Positions 25,226 to 32,334 of a stretch of DNA of 45,972 bases are shown here, one piece after another. The notes beneath the pieces are model-generated. The model saw only the letters and a program-made list of their open reading frames with translations, was not told where the DNA came from and ran no database searches. The stretch's first letter is position 1. Each line of letters starts with the position of its first letter. The DNA is from a virus, in the IMG/VR virus record IMGVR_UViG_3300009167_000004, positions 1-45,972 of that record; one strand, given 5' to 3'. A program made the position numbers and the translations under genes.

Positions 25226-25236
25226 CGCAACGCCCC

Positions 25237-25250
25237 GTGATGTAGCTCAC
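25237..25250. promoter_or_regulatory. GTGA-N6-TCAC operator/promoter element
   Basis: GTGATGTAGCTCAC, matching the element at 10469-10482 (shared GTGAnnTAnCTCAC). TGTTAC, 20 bases downstream, may be the -10. The following leader GAAAGGGGGCAAC-ATG is nearly the same as at 10563. It probably drives the operon from 25299. Confidence 0.5.
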
Positions 25251-25298
25251 TTCCCAGGTGTCCCGGCTCGTGTTACGGTTGCAGCGAAAGGGGGCAAC

Positions 25299-25892
25299 AT
25301 GGCAAACGAGCCACGCGCCGAGCGTTCTGGTATTAGCGGTCTAAGCACTGAATGTTTGATTGAGGCCTACAATACGGAGGTAGAAAGGATGGGGGCACAG
25401 CCGACTCCAGGGGGCGGGTCTCCATTTCGGAAGCTTCTGACGGCCTCTGAGTATCTCTCCACGAATGGGGACACTCTTGGCATCAATGTTTCGGTGGCAC
25501 AGACAGTTTCGTTCTTCGGGCAATGGAGGATACACGAACAGCAGCTGCTTCACGACGTATGGCGCAGGCTTCAGACTATGGGGCTAGGCTCGACTGAAGC
25601 GAAGAAAGATCTCAACGTACGTCTCACGGAGAAATGCGGAATGTGTGCGTGCTGGAACAAGCGACCGGAATGGAATGGCTGCTCGCTCAGTTTGATTCAG
25701 AGTACAGAGCCGAATCAGCCGGCGTGTTCCATGTGGGCTTCGAAAGCTTCAGCCTCGCAGCCTACGGAAGTAACGAAAACGGCGGAAGGCACGATGCGCT
25801 CTATCGAGGTTCCCGTGGTTCGCGGGCCGGATATGAACAAGGTTCGTAGTTGCCTGTCACGACAACTGTATCAGAGGAGCAATATCAAGTAG
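25299..25892 (+). CDS. Hypothetical protein with Cys cluster
   Basis: 197 residues from ATG 25299 (AAAGGGGG upstream), not the longer frame inside the HTH gene. Helical N-terminal two thirds; residues ~112-146 hold CGMCACW, then C and C again with Trp, a likely zinc or metal site. AGAGGAG lies just before its stop but no ordinary start codon follows. First gene under the second GTGA element. Function unknown. Confidence 0.75.
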   Translation: MANEPRAERSGISGLSTECLIEAYNTEVERMGAQPTPGGGSPFRKLLTASEYLSTNGDTLGINVSVAQTVSFFGQWRIHEQQLLHDVWRRLQTMGLGSTEAKKDLNVRLTEKCGMCACWNKRPEWNGCSLSLIQSTEPNQPACSMWASKASASQPTEVTKTAEGTMRSIEVPVVRGPDMNKVRSCLSRQLYQRSNIK

Positions 25893-25917
25893 AACCCTAA
25901 ACACCCTAAAGGTCACC

Positions 25918-26064
25918 CTGTCCTATCGTGAGCGCAAGAGCAAGGACCCTTTCTGTGGGGCGCACCCAACTCTTGAGCAGCACGTGGATGTAATTAGGAA
26001 TGGTGGAGACTGCGGAGATCTTTACGACCAGCTCAAAGAAGAGGACGACGATGACAGCGAATGA
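25918..26064 (+). CDS. Small acidic-tailed protein, probable CTG start
   Basis: A frame without ATG, GTG or TTG at the expected place, but AAAGG sits 5 bases before CTG 25918. The 48-residue product begins (M)SYRERKSKDPFCGAHPT and ends LYDQLKEEDDDDSE. It fills an otherwise empty gap, and its stop overlaps the next start by 14 bases, as neighbours do. Use of CTG is the main doubt; translation by a frameshift from the gene before is less likely. Confidence 0.5.
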   Translation: MSYRERKSKDPFCGAHPTLEQHVDVIRNGGDCGDLYDQLKEEDDDDSE

Positions 26065-26503
26065 CGTTGAGCCAGAGACCGATTATGTGTGTGAGCACAG
26101 CACGAAATTAGCTGTGTGGCGCACGTGGGCCAGGAAACTCCTGGGTAAGAAGGTATTCGACGGGAAAGAGGGATACGATCCCGCCCTGATGGAGCAGTTG
26201 GAGAATAAACTCAGCGAGATCGGGCGGCTTACAGAATGGAAGCAGAGCGCGCTTTTGGTACTTCGTGAATGGGAACCCATGCACGATTTTGTCAAACGGC
26301 ACGGGGGAGAGCTTGGGGCCTCAATTGCCAGTGAGACGTGCAGGATTGTCGCCCTGCTCGAAACCGAGATTGAACAACTGAAAGCAGAAATGGAACGTCG
26401 ATATGGCAAATCCGCCAGTAGCAACGACTGTCTCGGATGTGGCAAGCCGGGAATCGGTATCGGCTACTGCAAGACATGCCATGAGGGGCTCCGATACAAA
26501 TGA
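26051..26503 (+). CDS. Helical protein with C-terminal zinc ribbon
   Basis: 150 residues from ATG 26051 (GAGG 6 bases upstream). Charged helices over most of the length; the C-terminus has CLGCGKPGIGIGYCKTCHEG, a compact zinc ribbon with two CxxC pairs. ATGA overlap with the next gene. No function assigned. Confidence 0.75.
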   Translation: MTANDVEPETDYVCEHSTKLAVWRTWARKLLGKKVFDGKEGYDPALMEQLENKLSEIGRLTEWKQSALLVLREWEPMHDFVKRHGGELGASIASETCRIVALLETEIEQLKAEMERRYGKSASSNDCLGCGKPGIGIGYCKTCHEGLRYK

Positions 26504-26709
26504 CTGAAAGTATAACGTGCACGTTTTGTTCCAAACACGCTAATGACCTGTCTCCCGACGTTGGGACGATGTGTGGTAGACCCGCTACCCAAATTATCTA
26601 TTGGCGTGACGGTCGCTGGTCACTAGCGTGTAAACGGCATGGTTACTCTGTCCTCAATCAGATGGCCAAGAAGCTTGTCTTGAGAGTCAAGGACCTCGGT
26701 ATTGCCTGA
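26500..26709 (+). CDS. Small zinc-binding protein
   Basis: 69 residues. CTFCSKH...CGRPA...CKRHG gives four Cys and two His, enough for one zinc site. It starts in an ATGA overlap. A basic C-terminal helix follows. Function unknown. Confidence 0.7.
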   Translation: MTESITCTFCSKHANDLSPDVGTMCGRPATQIIYWRDGRWSLACKRHGYSVLNQMAKKLVLRVKDLGIA

Positions 26710-26729
26710 GTTGGGCAAATCCGAGAAGA

Positions 26730-26849
26730 TTGGAATAGAGGATATGACGAAAGAAGTCGAGCAGCGTGTTCTGCAAATACTGTGGACATCTGCGCAGTCT
26801 GAATTTACGAAAGGATGACCATTATGGACATGAGGGAACGGCTACTCAA
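26730..26849. repeat. 120-bp perfect direct repeat, copy 1
   Basis: Identical base for base to 26942-27061 (offset 212). It carries the 3' end of one gene and the 5' end of the next, so each copy sits across a gene boundary. Confidence 0.96.
26744..26818 (+). pseudogene. Truncated duplicate of the C-terminus of the next small gene
   Basis: A 24-codon frame (MTKEVEQRVLQILWTSAQ...) identical to the last 24 codons of the 26824 gene but without its first 44. It lacks a good ribosome site and is best seen as a duplication remnant, though a short peptide might be made. Confidence 0.55.
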
Positions 26850-27030
26850 GGTAAAAGACTTCGTCTCCGCCTGCCCAGATCCGGTTGTGAATCGCGAAGA
26901 CATCGGATCGGTGTGGTGCAGAGGCTACACCTTCACGTACTTTGGAATAGAGGATATGACGAAAGAAGTCGAGCAGCGTGTTCTGCAAATACTGTGGACA
27001 TCTGCGCAGTCTGAATTTACGAAAGGATGA
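26824..27030 (+). CDS. Small hypothetical protein within the duplicated unit
   Basis: 68 residues from ATG 26824 (AAAGG 9 bases upstream; ATG 26815 is possible). It starts MDMRERLL, the same eight residues as the next gene, because both starts lie in the 120-bp repeat. The C-terminal 28 residues are copied in the remnant upstream. Function unknown. Confidence 0.65.
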   Translation: MDMRERLLKVKDFVSACPDPVVNREDIGSVWCRGYTFTYFGIEDMTKEVEQRVLQILWTSAQSEFTKG

Positions 27031-27061
27031 CCATTATGGACATGAGGGAACGGCTACTCAA
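26942..27061. repeat. 120-bp perfect direct repeat, copy 2
   Basis: Second copy of 26730-26849. Recombination between the two would delete or duplicate exactly 212 bp containing the 68-residue gene. Confidence 0.96.
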
Positions 27062-27737
27062 CTCACAATATCGACGACTTATCGGGATTCCATCAGATCT
27101 AGTTGCGGCCGAAGATGAGGTCGAACAGATTCTGTCCTTCGCAGCATCCGAGGTCGCACTTGCCCAGGAGCCGTGGATAGCGGAGCTTGACCGTCTTCGC
27201 TCCCAGGTGGCTTCTCTTGAATCGGAGCGTGCTCGCGCTATCGAGGCCATTGACGGCGAGCTTGGTCCAGACGACGATCCGATAGTTGAGGCTTGCAAGC
27301 AGTTCACTAAGGCAACACGACTTCTCCCTGAAAACGTGCTCGATCCTGACTGTGGAACGTTGCCAGAGTCGGTTGCGAAGCTGGTCTCTGCGTACAAAGA
27401 CGTCGACAAACTAAAGGATCAGGTCGCCTCCGAGGCCGCTGAGAAGCTGACTTCTGCAAGCAAAGACATCGACGCGCTATTGGACAAGGTCGCCTTTCAG
27501 GTCGCTGAGCTAAAGGCAAGTAATGAACAGGCCAAAGCAAACGAGAACCTGGCCAGGAACGTAAGTGCATTCGTGCGTTTTGTCGACAAGTTCTCGCCTG
27601 ACACGAATCACGAGGGTAGAAGTCGTCTCGAAATCGCCATGAGAATTATGGAAGGACAGCGTGCGATTATTACGCGGTATGAGCGGCATTTGCGCGCTGC
27701 TGGACTGATGTCATCGCCGGAAAGAGATGATATTTGA
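27036..27737 (+). CDS. Coiled-coil protein
   Basis: 233 residues from ATG 27036 (ATG 27027 possible). It begins MDMRERLLNSQYRR. Several long heptad segments follow: one around residues 45-75 and internal near-repeats KLVSAYKDVDKLKDQVASEA / KLTSASKDIDALLDKVAFQV at ~115-160, which look like an internal duplication. Probably an elongated oligomer; no family recognised. Confidence 0.8.
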   Translation: MDMRERLLNSQYRRLIGIPSDLVAAEDEVEQILSFAASEVALAQEPWIAELDRLRSQVASLESERARAIEAIDGELGPDDDPIVEACKQFTKATRLLPENVLDPDCGTLPESVAKLVSAYKDVDKLKDQVASEAAEKLTSASKDIDALLDKVAFQVAELKASNEQAKANENLARNVSAFVRFVDKFSPDTNHEGRSRLEIAMRIMEGQRAIITRYERHLRAAGLMSSPERDDI

Positions 27738-27753
27738 GGAAAGGGCTATCCGC

Positions 27754-28260
27754 ATGACCTCAGAGACCAAAACGGAAACTCTAAGACGGAAAATCGAATC
27801 AGCCATCAACCAGATGAGCGCCGAAAATGGCAGCAACACTCCCGACTTCATCCTTGCTGAGTATCTGACCGACTGCTTGGCCGCTTTCGACAAGGCGACG
27901 ATGGCTCGGGATCGGTGGTACGGGGTCCCTTTGCGGCCAGGTTCCAGATTAGCCGGGGATGGAACCTCACCCGATCTGGCCAAAGCCGATGAAGTACTGG
28001 TCACGCTCCAGGGTACAGGGAATGACGGTGAAATCGCAAAGGCAGTTGTGATTATTCGCACCGAACTGGATCGAAGAAATGCTGTGATTTCTCAGCTAAC
28101 TTCGCAGCTGGCCCATTCTCAAGAGGCTGGGAAACAACTGTCAGAGCTGATTATGTTTCTCAGCGATCCAACTACTCCAGACGACGCGATCAGAGTCGCA
28201 TTGAATGGAATTCATGAGAACCTTGTAGCCGCCGCCAAGAAAAAGGGGATTGAGATATGA
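27754..28260 (+). CDS. Hypothetical helical protein
   Basis: 168 residues from ATG 27754, with GAGGAAAGGG ending 8 bases upstream; ATG 27727 has no proper spacing. An N-terminal helical part contains WYGVPLRPGSR after LAAFDKATMARD, a layout seen in several phage small proteins, then a coiled coil (DRRNAVISQLTSQLAHSQE). ATGA overlap with the next gene. Confidence 0.75.
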   Translation: MTSETKTETLRRKIESAINQMSAENGSNTPDFILAEYLTDCLAAFDKATMARDRWYGVPLRPGSRLAGDGTSPDLAKADEVLVTLQGTGNDGEIAKAVVIIRTELDRRNAVISQLTSQLAHSQEAGKQLSELIMFLSDPTTPDDAIRVALNGIHENLVAAAKKKGIEI

Positions 28261-28544
28261 CCGTTAGAGATGGTAGGACCATTGGCGAGAAGATATCAGA
28301 CCTTCTCTGGAGCATTTGGATCCCTGATTACGAGGGTGGCGGCCCGTGGTGGAGGAATTGGCAGGCCCAATTTATGTGGCACGTTCGTCGTGTCTGGTAC
28401 TGGGGTAAGAAAGTCCCTTGCTCGTGCCCAGGGTGCGACGAATATGTCTTTGCAGCGTCGGCGTCTGGCATGTGCGGATCTTGCTTGAACGAGGACTGTC
28501 AACACGAGGACTGTTCCTATGACAAACCACGGCAAGGTATCTGA
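28257..28544 (+). CDS. Trp- and Cys-rich zinc protein
   Basis: 95 residues. The N-terminal half is full of Trp and aromatic residues (DLLWSIWIPDY, WWRNW, FMWHVRRVWYW) and could lie on a membrane. The C-terminal half is a zinc module: CSCPGC, CGSC, CQHEDC. Function unknown. Confidence 0.75.
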   Translation: MTVRDGRTIGEKISDLLWSIWIPDYEGGGPWWRNWQAQFMWHVRRVWYWGKKVPCSCPGCDEYVFAASASGMCGSCLNEDCQHEDCSYDKPRQGI

Positions 28545-28749
28545 AGATCCATTGGACGACCCATCTTATCAAGAATGGCTCGACCGAATTTCACAGGATT
28601 GCAGGGCTGAGGTCGGTAATAGGCCCTGCGGAGGATGCCAGTCTGGAGGAATGTGCGATGGGGATTTTCACAGCGCGGACAAACGCGGGACCGATGATGA
28701 CCATGACGACTATTACGATGAAGACCTCGATTATGACGATGATTCCTAG
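28519..28749 (+). CDS. Small protein with very acidic C-terminus
   Basis: 76 residues, GAGGA 8 bases before the ATG, overlapping the previous gene by 26 bases. CGGCQSGGMC in the middle may bind a metal. The last ~20 residues are almost all Asp, Tyr and Glu (DDDHDDYYDEDLDYDDDS), which could mimic DNA or bind a basic partner. Confidence 0.72.
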   Translation: MTNHGKVSEDPLDDPSYQEWLDRISQDCRAEVGNRPCGGCQSGGMCDGDFHSADKRGTDDDHDDYYDEDLDYDDDS

Positions 28750-28782
28750 AAATCTGGGTATCCTGTAAGGACGGAGGAGAAA

Positions 28783-29151
28783 ATGAGAATACCACTTGAA
28801 TGGACAGGTTCAGATATGTCGCAGAGTCAGCGAACAAACTGGATTCCTAGGCCCCCGGAAGCGACGCGGGCATGCATCGACATAGGATGGACAGCTGTCA
28901 ACAGTCCAAAAGGAACCCTGGGAATCGAGGTCGCAAATCACAGGAAACCTGGAGTTCCCGGAGAGGAGTACGAAATAGACATCAAAGTGCATCCAAACGA
29001 GACCTCTGGAAAAACTATAATCGACGGTATCGTCACCTCTGCAGATGGTATCGCCATGGTGTACACACGGCAAAGTGGTGGGGCTGGCGATGTCTTTACA
29101 GACTCAACTTGCGTCGTCGGTACGTTCCCAACAATCACATGGACGCTTTAG
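28783..29151 (+). CDS. Hypothetical beta-rich protein
   Basis: 122 residues with an excellent ribosome site (GGAGGAG). Alternating strands and charged turns, no Cys cluster. The next gene starts two bases after its stop. No family recognised. Confidence 0.72.
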   Translation: MRIPLEWTGSDMSQSQRTNWIPRPPEATRACIDIGWTAVNSPKGTLGIEVANHRKPGVPGEEYEIDIKVHPNETSGKTIIDGIVTSADGIAMVYTRQSGGAGDVFTDSTCVVGTFPTITWTL

Positions 29152-29153
29152 CT

Positions 29154-29411
29154 ATGCCTGGAAACGAGTGCCCGAGGTGCAAGAGTCCGTGCTCTGTGCG
29201 GTACCGAGAGGTTCCTAAGGGGAAGTGGGCACAGCTCGTATGCGGGAAGTGTATTCAAGATCTTGGATTGCCTCCCGGAGGATTCGGCGGAAAAACTCCC
29301 ATCGAGCTTGCCAGGAAGATCGCTGTCGGGCTCGCATCGATGAGGAACCTTCATGAAAGGGAGAATCGTAATGGAAATCAAGGAATGGAAATACGGAGGA
29401 AGGGACGCTAA
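29154..29411 (+). CDS. Small zinc-ribbon protein
   Basis: 85 residues, ATG two bases after the previous stop and no ribosome site of its own, so translation is probably coupled. CPRCKSPCSVRY...CGKC is a classical two-CxxC zinc ribbon in residues ~6-38, followed by a helix (TPIELARKIAVGLASM). It overlaps the next gene by 41 bases. Confidence 0.65.
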   Translation: MPGNECPRCKSPCSVRYREVPKGKWAQLVCGKCIQDLGLPPGGFGGKTPIELARKIAVGLASMRNLHERENRNGNQGMEIRRKGR

Positions 29412-29655
29412 CGGAGACGTTATCAAGATTCCGTTCACCGAAGAGGAAAAGCGACAAAATGAAGGGATGTCGCTTGCGATGAAGTTGGCCCACGATAACG
29501 CAAAAGAGAACGGACTTGGACGGGACAAAGGCGGAACTGGCAGTATCCCATGTCCGAATTGCAAGACTGGAATTCTTAGCTACTCGGTCTCTGAATTCAA
29601 TGGCCACATGTGGGCCGTGTGCTCGACCAAGAACTGCTGCGCGTGGATGGAATAG
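29371..29655 (+). CDS. Small zinc-ribbon protein
   Basis: 94 residues from ATG 29371 (AAAGGGAG 7 bases upstream). Charged helical N-terminus; the C-terminus has CPNCKTGILSYSVSEF, then CSTKNCC, a zinc ribbon. The transglycosylase frame starts two bases after its stop. Confidence 0.75.
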   Translation: MEIKEWKYGGRDANGDVIKIPFTEEEKRQNEGMSLAMKLAHDNAKENGLGRDKGGTGSIPCPNCKTGILSYSVSEFNGHMWAVCSTKNCCAWME

Positions 29656-29657
29656 CC

Positions 29658-30329
29658 ATGCCAGGAATTGCATCGATTTTCATTACGCTTACCCTGCTAT
29701 ATCCGTGCGAACCATCAACAGATAAGGAGTCCAATGGACAACGAATCCCAAAATGTCAACATCCCGCTACAGTCGACTCAGCCGTCGGAACGCATGATGC
29801 AGTTTTTCGAGTGCGCCAACATGCCACTCGACGAACAGGTGATAGCTGCTCCAATAATGGTTGTGGCGGAGGTTGTCGTTATCTCGATCAATGCAGGACC
29901 GGAGCGCACCGTCGCGCTTCGAAAGCTGCTCGAAGCAAGGGATGCCGCTATAAGAGCATTGAGAGCAAGGTAATTCATGCGCTCTCGAGCGCGGCTAGGC
30001 ATTGGGGACACAAAGTCGATGTGCTGGCCGCTCTCGCCATGGCCGAATCGAGTTTTCGACCTGGGATCGTGAACAGGAGGACCGGAGCGGTCGGTCTTCT
30101 CCAGATTTTGCCTGAAGGTGGGGCAAATCCATGGGGGTTCACCAAAGAAGAGTTGAAAAACCCATGGCTCAACGCCGACCTCGGGGCGAGATACCTTGCA
30201 CGGTGCCTGACAGTGTGCAGATCTATCGGAAAAGCACTCGGCCGGTACCACGGTAACAAGCAGGGATGCGTAGAGGACGAATTCTCGAGGAGAGTCGTCT
30301 CGATAATCAACAACGAAAGGGAAAGCTAA
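29658..30329 (+). CDS. SLT-type lytic transglycosylase (endolysin candidate) with an overprinted linker
   Basis: 223 residues if begun at ATG 29658. Residues 1-17 (MPGIASIFITLTLLYPC) look like a signal or anchor segment. Residues ~18-105 are a Cys/Arg-rich linker in whose DNA another gene (29734-29973) is read in a different frame. The catalytic domain starts near residue 106: HALSSAARHWGHKVDVLAALAMAESSF with catalytic Glu130, then GAVGLLQILPEGG and LGARYLARCL, all SLT family 1 hallmarks. It would cleave peptidoglycan. Alternatively it starts at ATT 29973, overlapping the stop of the inner gene; then it would lack an export signal. Confidence 0.8.
   Translation: MPGIASIFITLTLLYPCEPSTDKESNGQRIPKCQHPATVDSAVGTHDAVFRVRQHATRRTGDSCSNNGCGGGCRYLDQCRTGAHRRASKAARSKGCRYKSIESKVIHALSSAARHWGHKVDVLAALAMAESSFRPGIVNRRTGAVGLLQILPEGGANPWGFTKEELKNPWLNADLGARYLARCLTVCRSIGKALGRYHGNKQGCVEDEFSRRVVSIINNERES
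29734..29973 (+). CDS. Acb2/Tad1-hairpin-like protein, candidate cyclic-nucleotide sponge
   Basis: 79 residues with a strong ribosome site (AAGGAG 5 bases before ATG), read in another frame inside the transglycosylase linker. The second half, MPLDEQVIAAPIMVVAE and GPERTVALRKLLEARDAA, has the helical-hairpin pattern with a P/G-x-E-R-x-x-AL-x-KL-x-EA element common in phage proteins of the Acb2/Tad1 hairpin group. Acb2 sequesters cyclic oligonucleotides and so blocks CBASS and Thoeris immunity. The match is from memory of the family; binding activity is not shown. The N-terminal 20 residues are polar. Confidence 0.62.
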   Translation: MDNESQNVNIPLQSTQPSERMMQFFECANMPLDEQVIAAPIMVVAEVVVISINAGPERTVALRKLLEARDAAIRALRAR

Positions 30330-30892
30330 TGGAAAGGCCAAAAGGTATACCACGTACAGAACATCAACAGTGGAACGAGGTGATTAACCTTATCAACGAG
30401 CACTGCCAGTTATCTGGTCAAGTACAGCTTTCACAGGCGATTGAGCAATACAAGGAAATCGCTGTGGATACCTACAAGCACATCGCCATATCTGAGGCGA
30501 GAAGCGCAGCCTCAGTAAGGGACATGTTTGCGAACGAGATGAAGCGACTCCGGGAGATTCCGGAAGAGACAACGGAACAAGCCGATTTCGAGCAAGCTCG
30601 CGCTGAGATGGGATTCGACCCAGCCTTCGACCATCCTCTCTCCTTCAAACAGGCCACTGGTCTTGCCAACGCGGCTATCAAAATCGTGAGAGAGCGCGAG
30701 GTAAGACTGCGCGCCAAGGTCATGGAGCTGGAAAAGTCAAGTTCCCTCGCTATAAAGGCTGAGGAGGAGATGGTGCAAACGATGCGCCAACTGGTAGCGA
30801 CAATTAGAACCCAGCTAATTGTCTGGCATCCAGAACTGGCTGAAACCATACCGAATTATAAATGGATAGGAAATGGGAGTTCACATGCCTGA
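30329..30892 (+). CDS. Hypothetical helical protein
   Basis: 187 residues starting in a TAATG overlap with the transglycosylase. Nearly all helical, with a coiled coil around residues 120-165 (REVRLRAKVMELEKSSSLAI). No motif recognised. Confidence 0.78.
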   Translation: MERPKGIPRTEHQQWNEVINLINEHCQLSGQVQLSQAIEQYKEIAVDTYKHIAISEARSAASVRDMFANEMKRLREIPEETTEQADFEQARAEMGFDPAFDHPLSFKQATGLANAAIKIVREREVRLRAKVMELEKSSSLAIKAEEEMVQTMRQLVATIRTQLIVWHPELAETIPNYKWIGNGSSHA

Positions 30893-31778
30893 CAATGTAA
30901 ACGAGAGCGGTCCAACTCAAAACCGCTGCCAATGCGGAGTAGCTCTGAATCCAAGCCGACTGAGAATCTGCAAGTCATGCGGAGGAAATCTGTGCAAAAA
31001 CTGCTGCAGGGCTGCCAGGGGACTGCCCCAGGAATTACAGAAATTGCTCAAGAACGAATCGTGCGAAGACTGCGACCTGCGCGCAACCTGTTACCTTTCT
31101 CACTATGGAGATCCTGTATCGGTTAGCACCAACGGGGAACTCTATCCGATACCGAGAACGAAAGAGTGGGAGAGAGAGGATGAAGCGGGACCGTATGATT
31201 ACTTGGAAGAAGCCGTACGGGCCGATATCGCCGAGGAGGTGGAGAAGGCGAGGGATAGGGAGAACGAGAAGTGGGAATGGGCCCCGAAATACATCGAGAA
31301 ACTGCTTATGGTGATAGGGGCACAGGAAACTCGCATCACCGAACTGGAAGCAATGGCGATCAAAGCTTCGGTGCCTACTGGAAAGGCCCAGGAGAAACCT
31401 CTCGCCGACGGAGTCGAGAAGCTACTGACAATATGCTCTCCGAAGGATGGAGAAACCGTTGTGGACAGCGCTATCAGAACCATCAAGGAGCTTTGTGATC
31501 TGACGATCAAGATGGAATTGGAGCTGGAAGCGCAAAGAAAGGCCCGAGATCTCGACGCCAAGATGGGATGGAGTGGAATCCAGGAGTGTAGAAAAACACT
31601 GGTAGACTATCTGCGTGCAAACGGCTGGGAAAGGGAAGGGATAGAAACGCCAGAGGAGGCCATACTCAGGGTTCTTGGGAAGTTACAGCGCGAATTGGCA
31701 GAGTCGAAGTCGCCAAAGGACGGTATTTGTCCCCCAACATCTCCGCCGTCATCCGATTCGGTCATTGACTTTGAATGA
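30885..31778 (+). CDS. N-terminal zinc-finger, C-terminal coiled-coil protein
   Basis: 297 residues from ATG 30885 (GGGAG 5 bases upstream; ATG 30873 possible). Residues ~14-70 contain ten or more Cys (CQCGVAL, CKSCGGNLCKNCC, CEDCDLRATC), probably two zinc sites in a FYVE/RING-like cross-brace. The rest is charged helices with two coiled-coil parts and a Pro/Ser tail. Last gene before a strong terminator. Confidence 0.78.
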   Translation: MPDNVNESGPTQNRCQCGVALNPSRLRICKSCGGNLCKNCCRAARGLPQELQKLLKNESCEDCDLRATCYLSHYGDPVSVSTNGELYPIPRTKEWEREDEAGPYDYLEEAVRADIAEEVEKARDRENEKWEWAPKYIEKLLMVIGAQETRITELEAMAIKASVPTGKAQEKPLADGVEKLLTICSPKDGETVVDSAIRTIKELCDLTIKMELELEAQRKARDLDAKMGWSGIQECRKTLVDYLRANGWEREGIETPEEAILRVLGKLQRELAESKSPKDGICPPTSPPSSDSVIDFE

Positions 31779-31833
31779 TGGGGTGAATATCGTCTGACTG
31801 TTCTTGCTGAAGGTTGGTATCACCGCAGATGCT

Positions 31834-31857
31834 GCCTCGTGTCCCTTTCCACGAGGC
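31834..31857 (+). terminator. Hairpin upstream of the operon terminator
   Basis: An 8-bp stem GCCTCGTG / CACGAGGC with an 8-base loop, nine bases before the terminator hairpin. No T run of its own. Confidence 0.5.
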
Positions 31858-31865
31858 GGAGGCAT

Positions 31866-31896
31866 ACCCCGCCGTACAATGTACGCGCGGGGTTTT
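31866..31896 (+). terminator. Rho-independent terminator of the early/accessory operon
   Basis: Stem CCCCGC / GCGGGG continued by CGTAC / GTACG with one bulged C, then TTTTGT. It separates the accessory operon from the late genes. Confidence 0.85.
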
Positions 31897-31918
31897 GTCT
31901 GTCTGGACTGAAAATGTG

Positions 31919-31928
31919 GTAACGTTAC
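31919..31928. promoter_or_regulatory. GTAACGTTAC palindrome before the late operon
   Basis: A perfect 10-base palindrome 25 bases before ATG 31954, in the only gap between the terminator and the first late gene. Position suggests an operator of the late promoter; no clear -35/-10 pair was found. Confidence 0.4.
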
Positions 31929-31953
31929 GTGTAGGGAGTGAAATAAAGGGGAA

Positions 31954-32334
31954 ATGTCCAAAGACCTAATCCCCAGCCCGGCTGAAATCATCCTTGCGAA
32001 GCAGTTTGCCAAGGTGATGGAGAGAAATGTAACCATTACCGCTGCTGCAATGCAGGCTCCTGCTCTGAAACGCGACAAAAAGAGCGGATCCCCCATCCGA
32101 CCAAATGGCATGAGTGACGAGGAATACAACGTCATCTGCGATGCGATGCTTTCCTCCAAGGATTCCCCGGCATATCTGCAGGCGGCGTTCCGTATGACCG
32201 AGGTGGCGCAGAAGATTGCGGGTAGGATGATGGATGTAGACCCACCTGTGGCTCGTAGGGTGATTTACACCGTTGAGCCCAAGGAATACCCCGTACTCGA
32301 TATTACTCCCAAAAAGACGGAGCCAGAAAGATGA
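31954..32334 (+). CDS. Possible small terminase subunit
   Basis: 126 residues with AAAGGGG before the ATG. Helical middle (SDEEYNVICDAML, YLQAAFRMTEVAQKIAGRMMD) and a basic patch (KRDKKSG). It opens the late operon, in front of TerL by two large genes. Size and place would suit a TerS, but there is no clear HTH, so this is a weak call. Confidence 0.6.
   Translation: MSKDLIPSPAEIILAKQFAKVMERNVTITAAAMQAPALKRDKKSGSPIRPNGMSDEEYNVICDAMLSSKDSPAYLQAAFRMTEVAQKIAGRMMDVDPPVARRVIYTVEPKEYPVLDITPKKTEPER

Noticed and set aside
25837-26064. Programmed frameshift from the 25299 gene into the CTG frame
   Set aside because: No slippery sequence near the overlap; AAAGG before CTG gives a simpler explanation.
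26744-27061. Insertion sequence as source of the 120-bp repeat
   Set aside because: No transposase, no terminal inverted repeats and no target duplication; a tandem duplication explains it.
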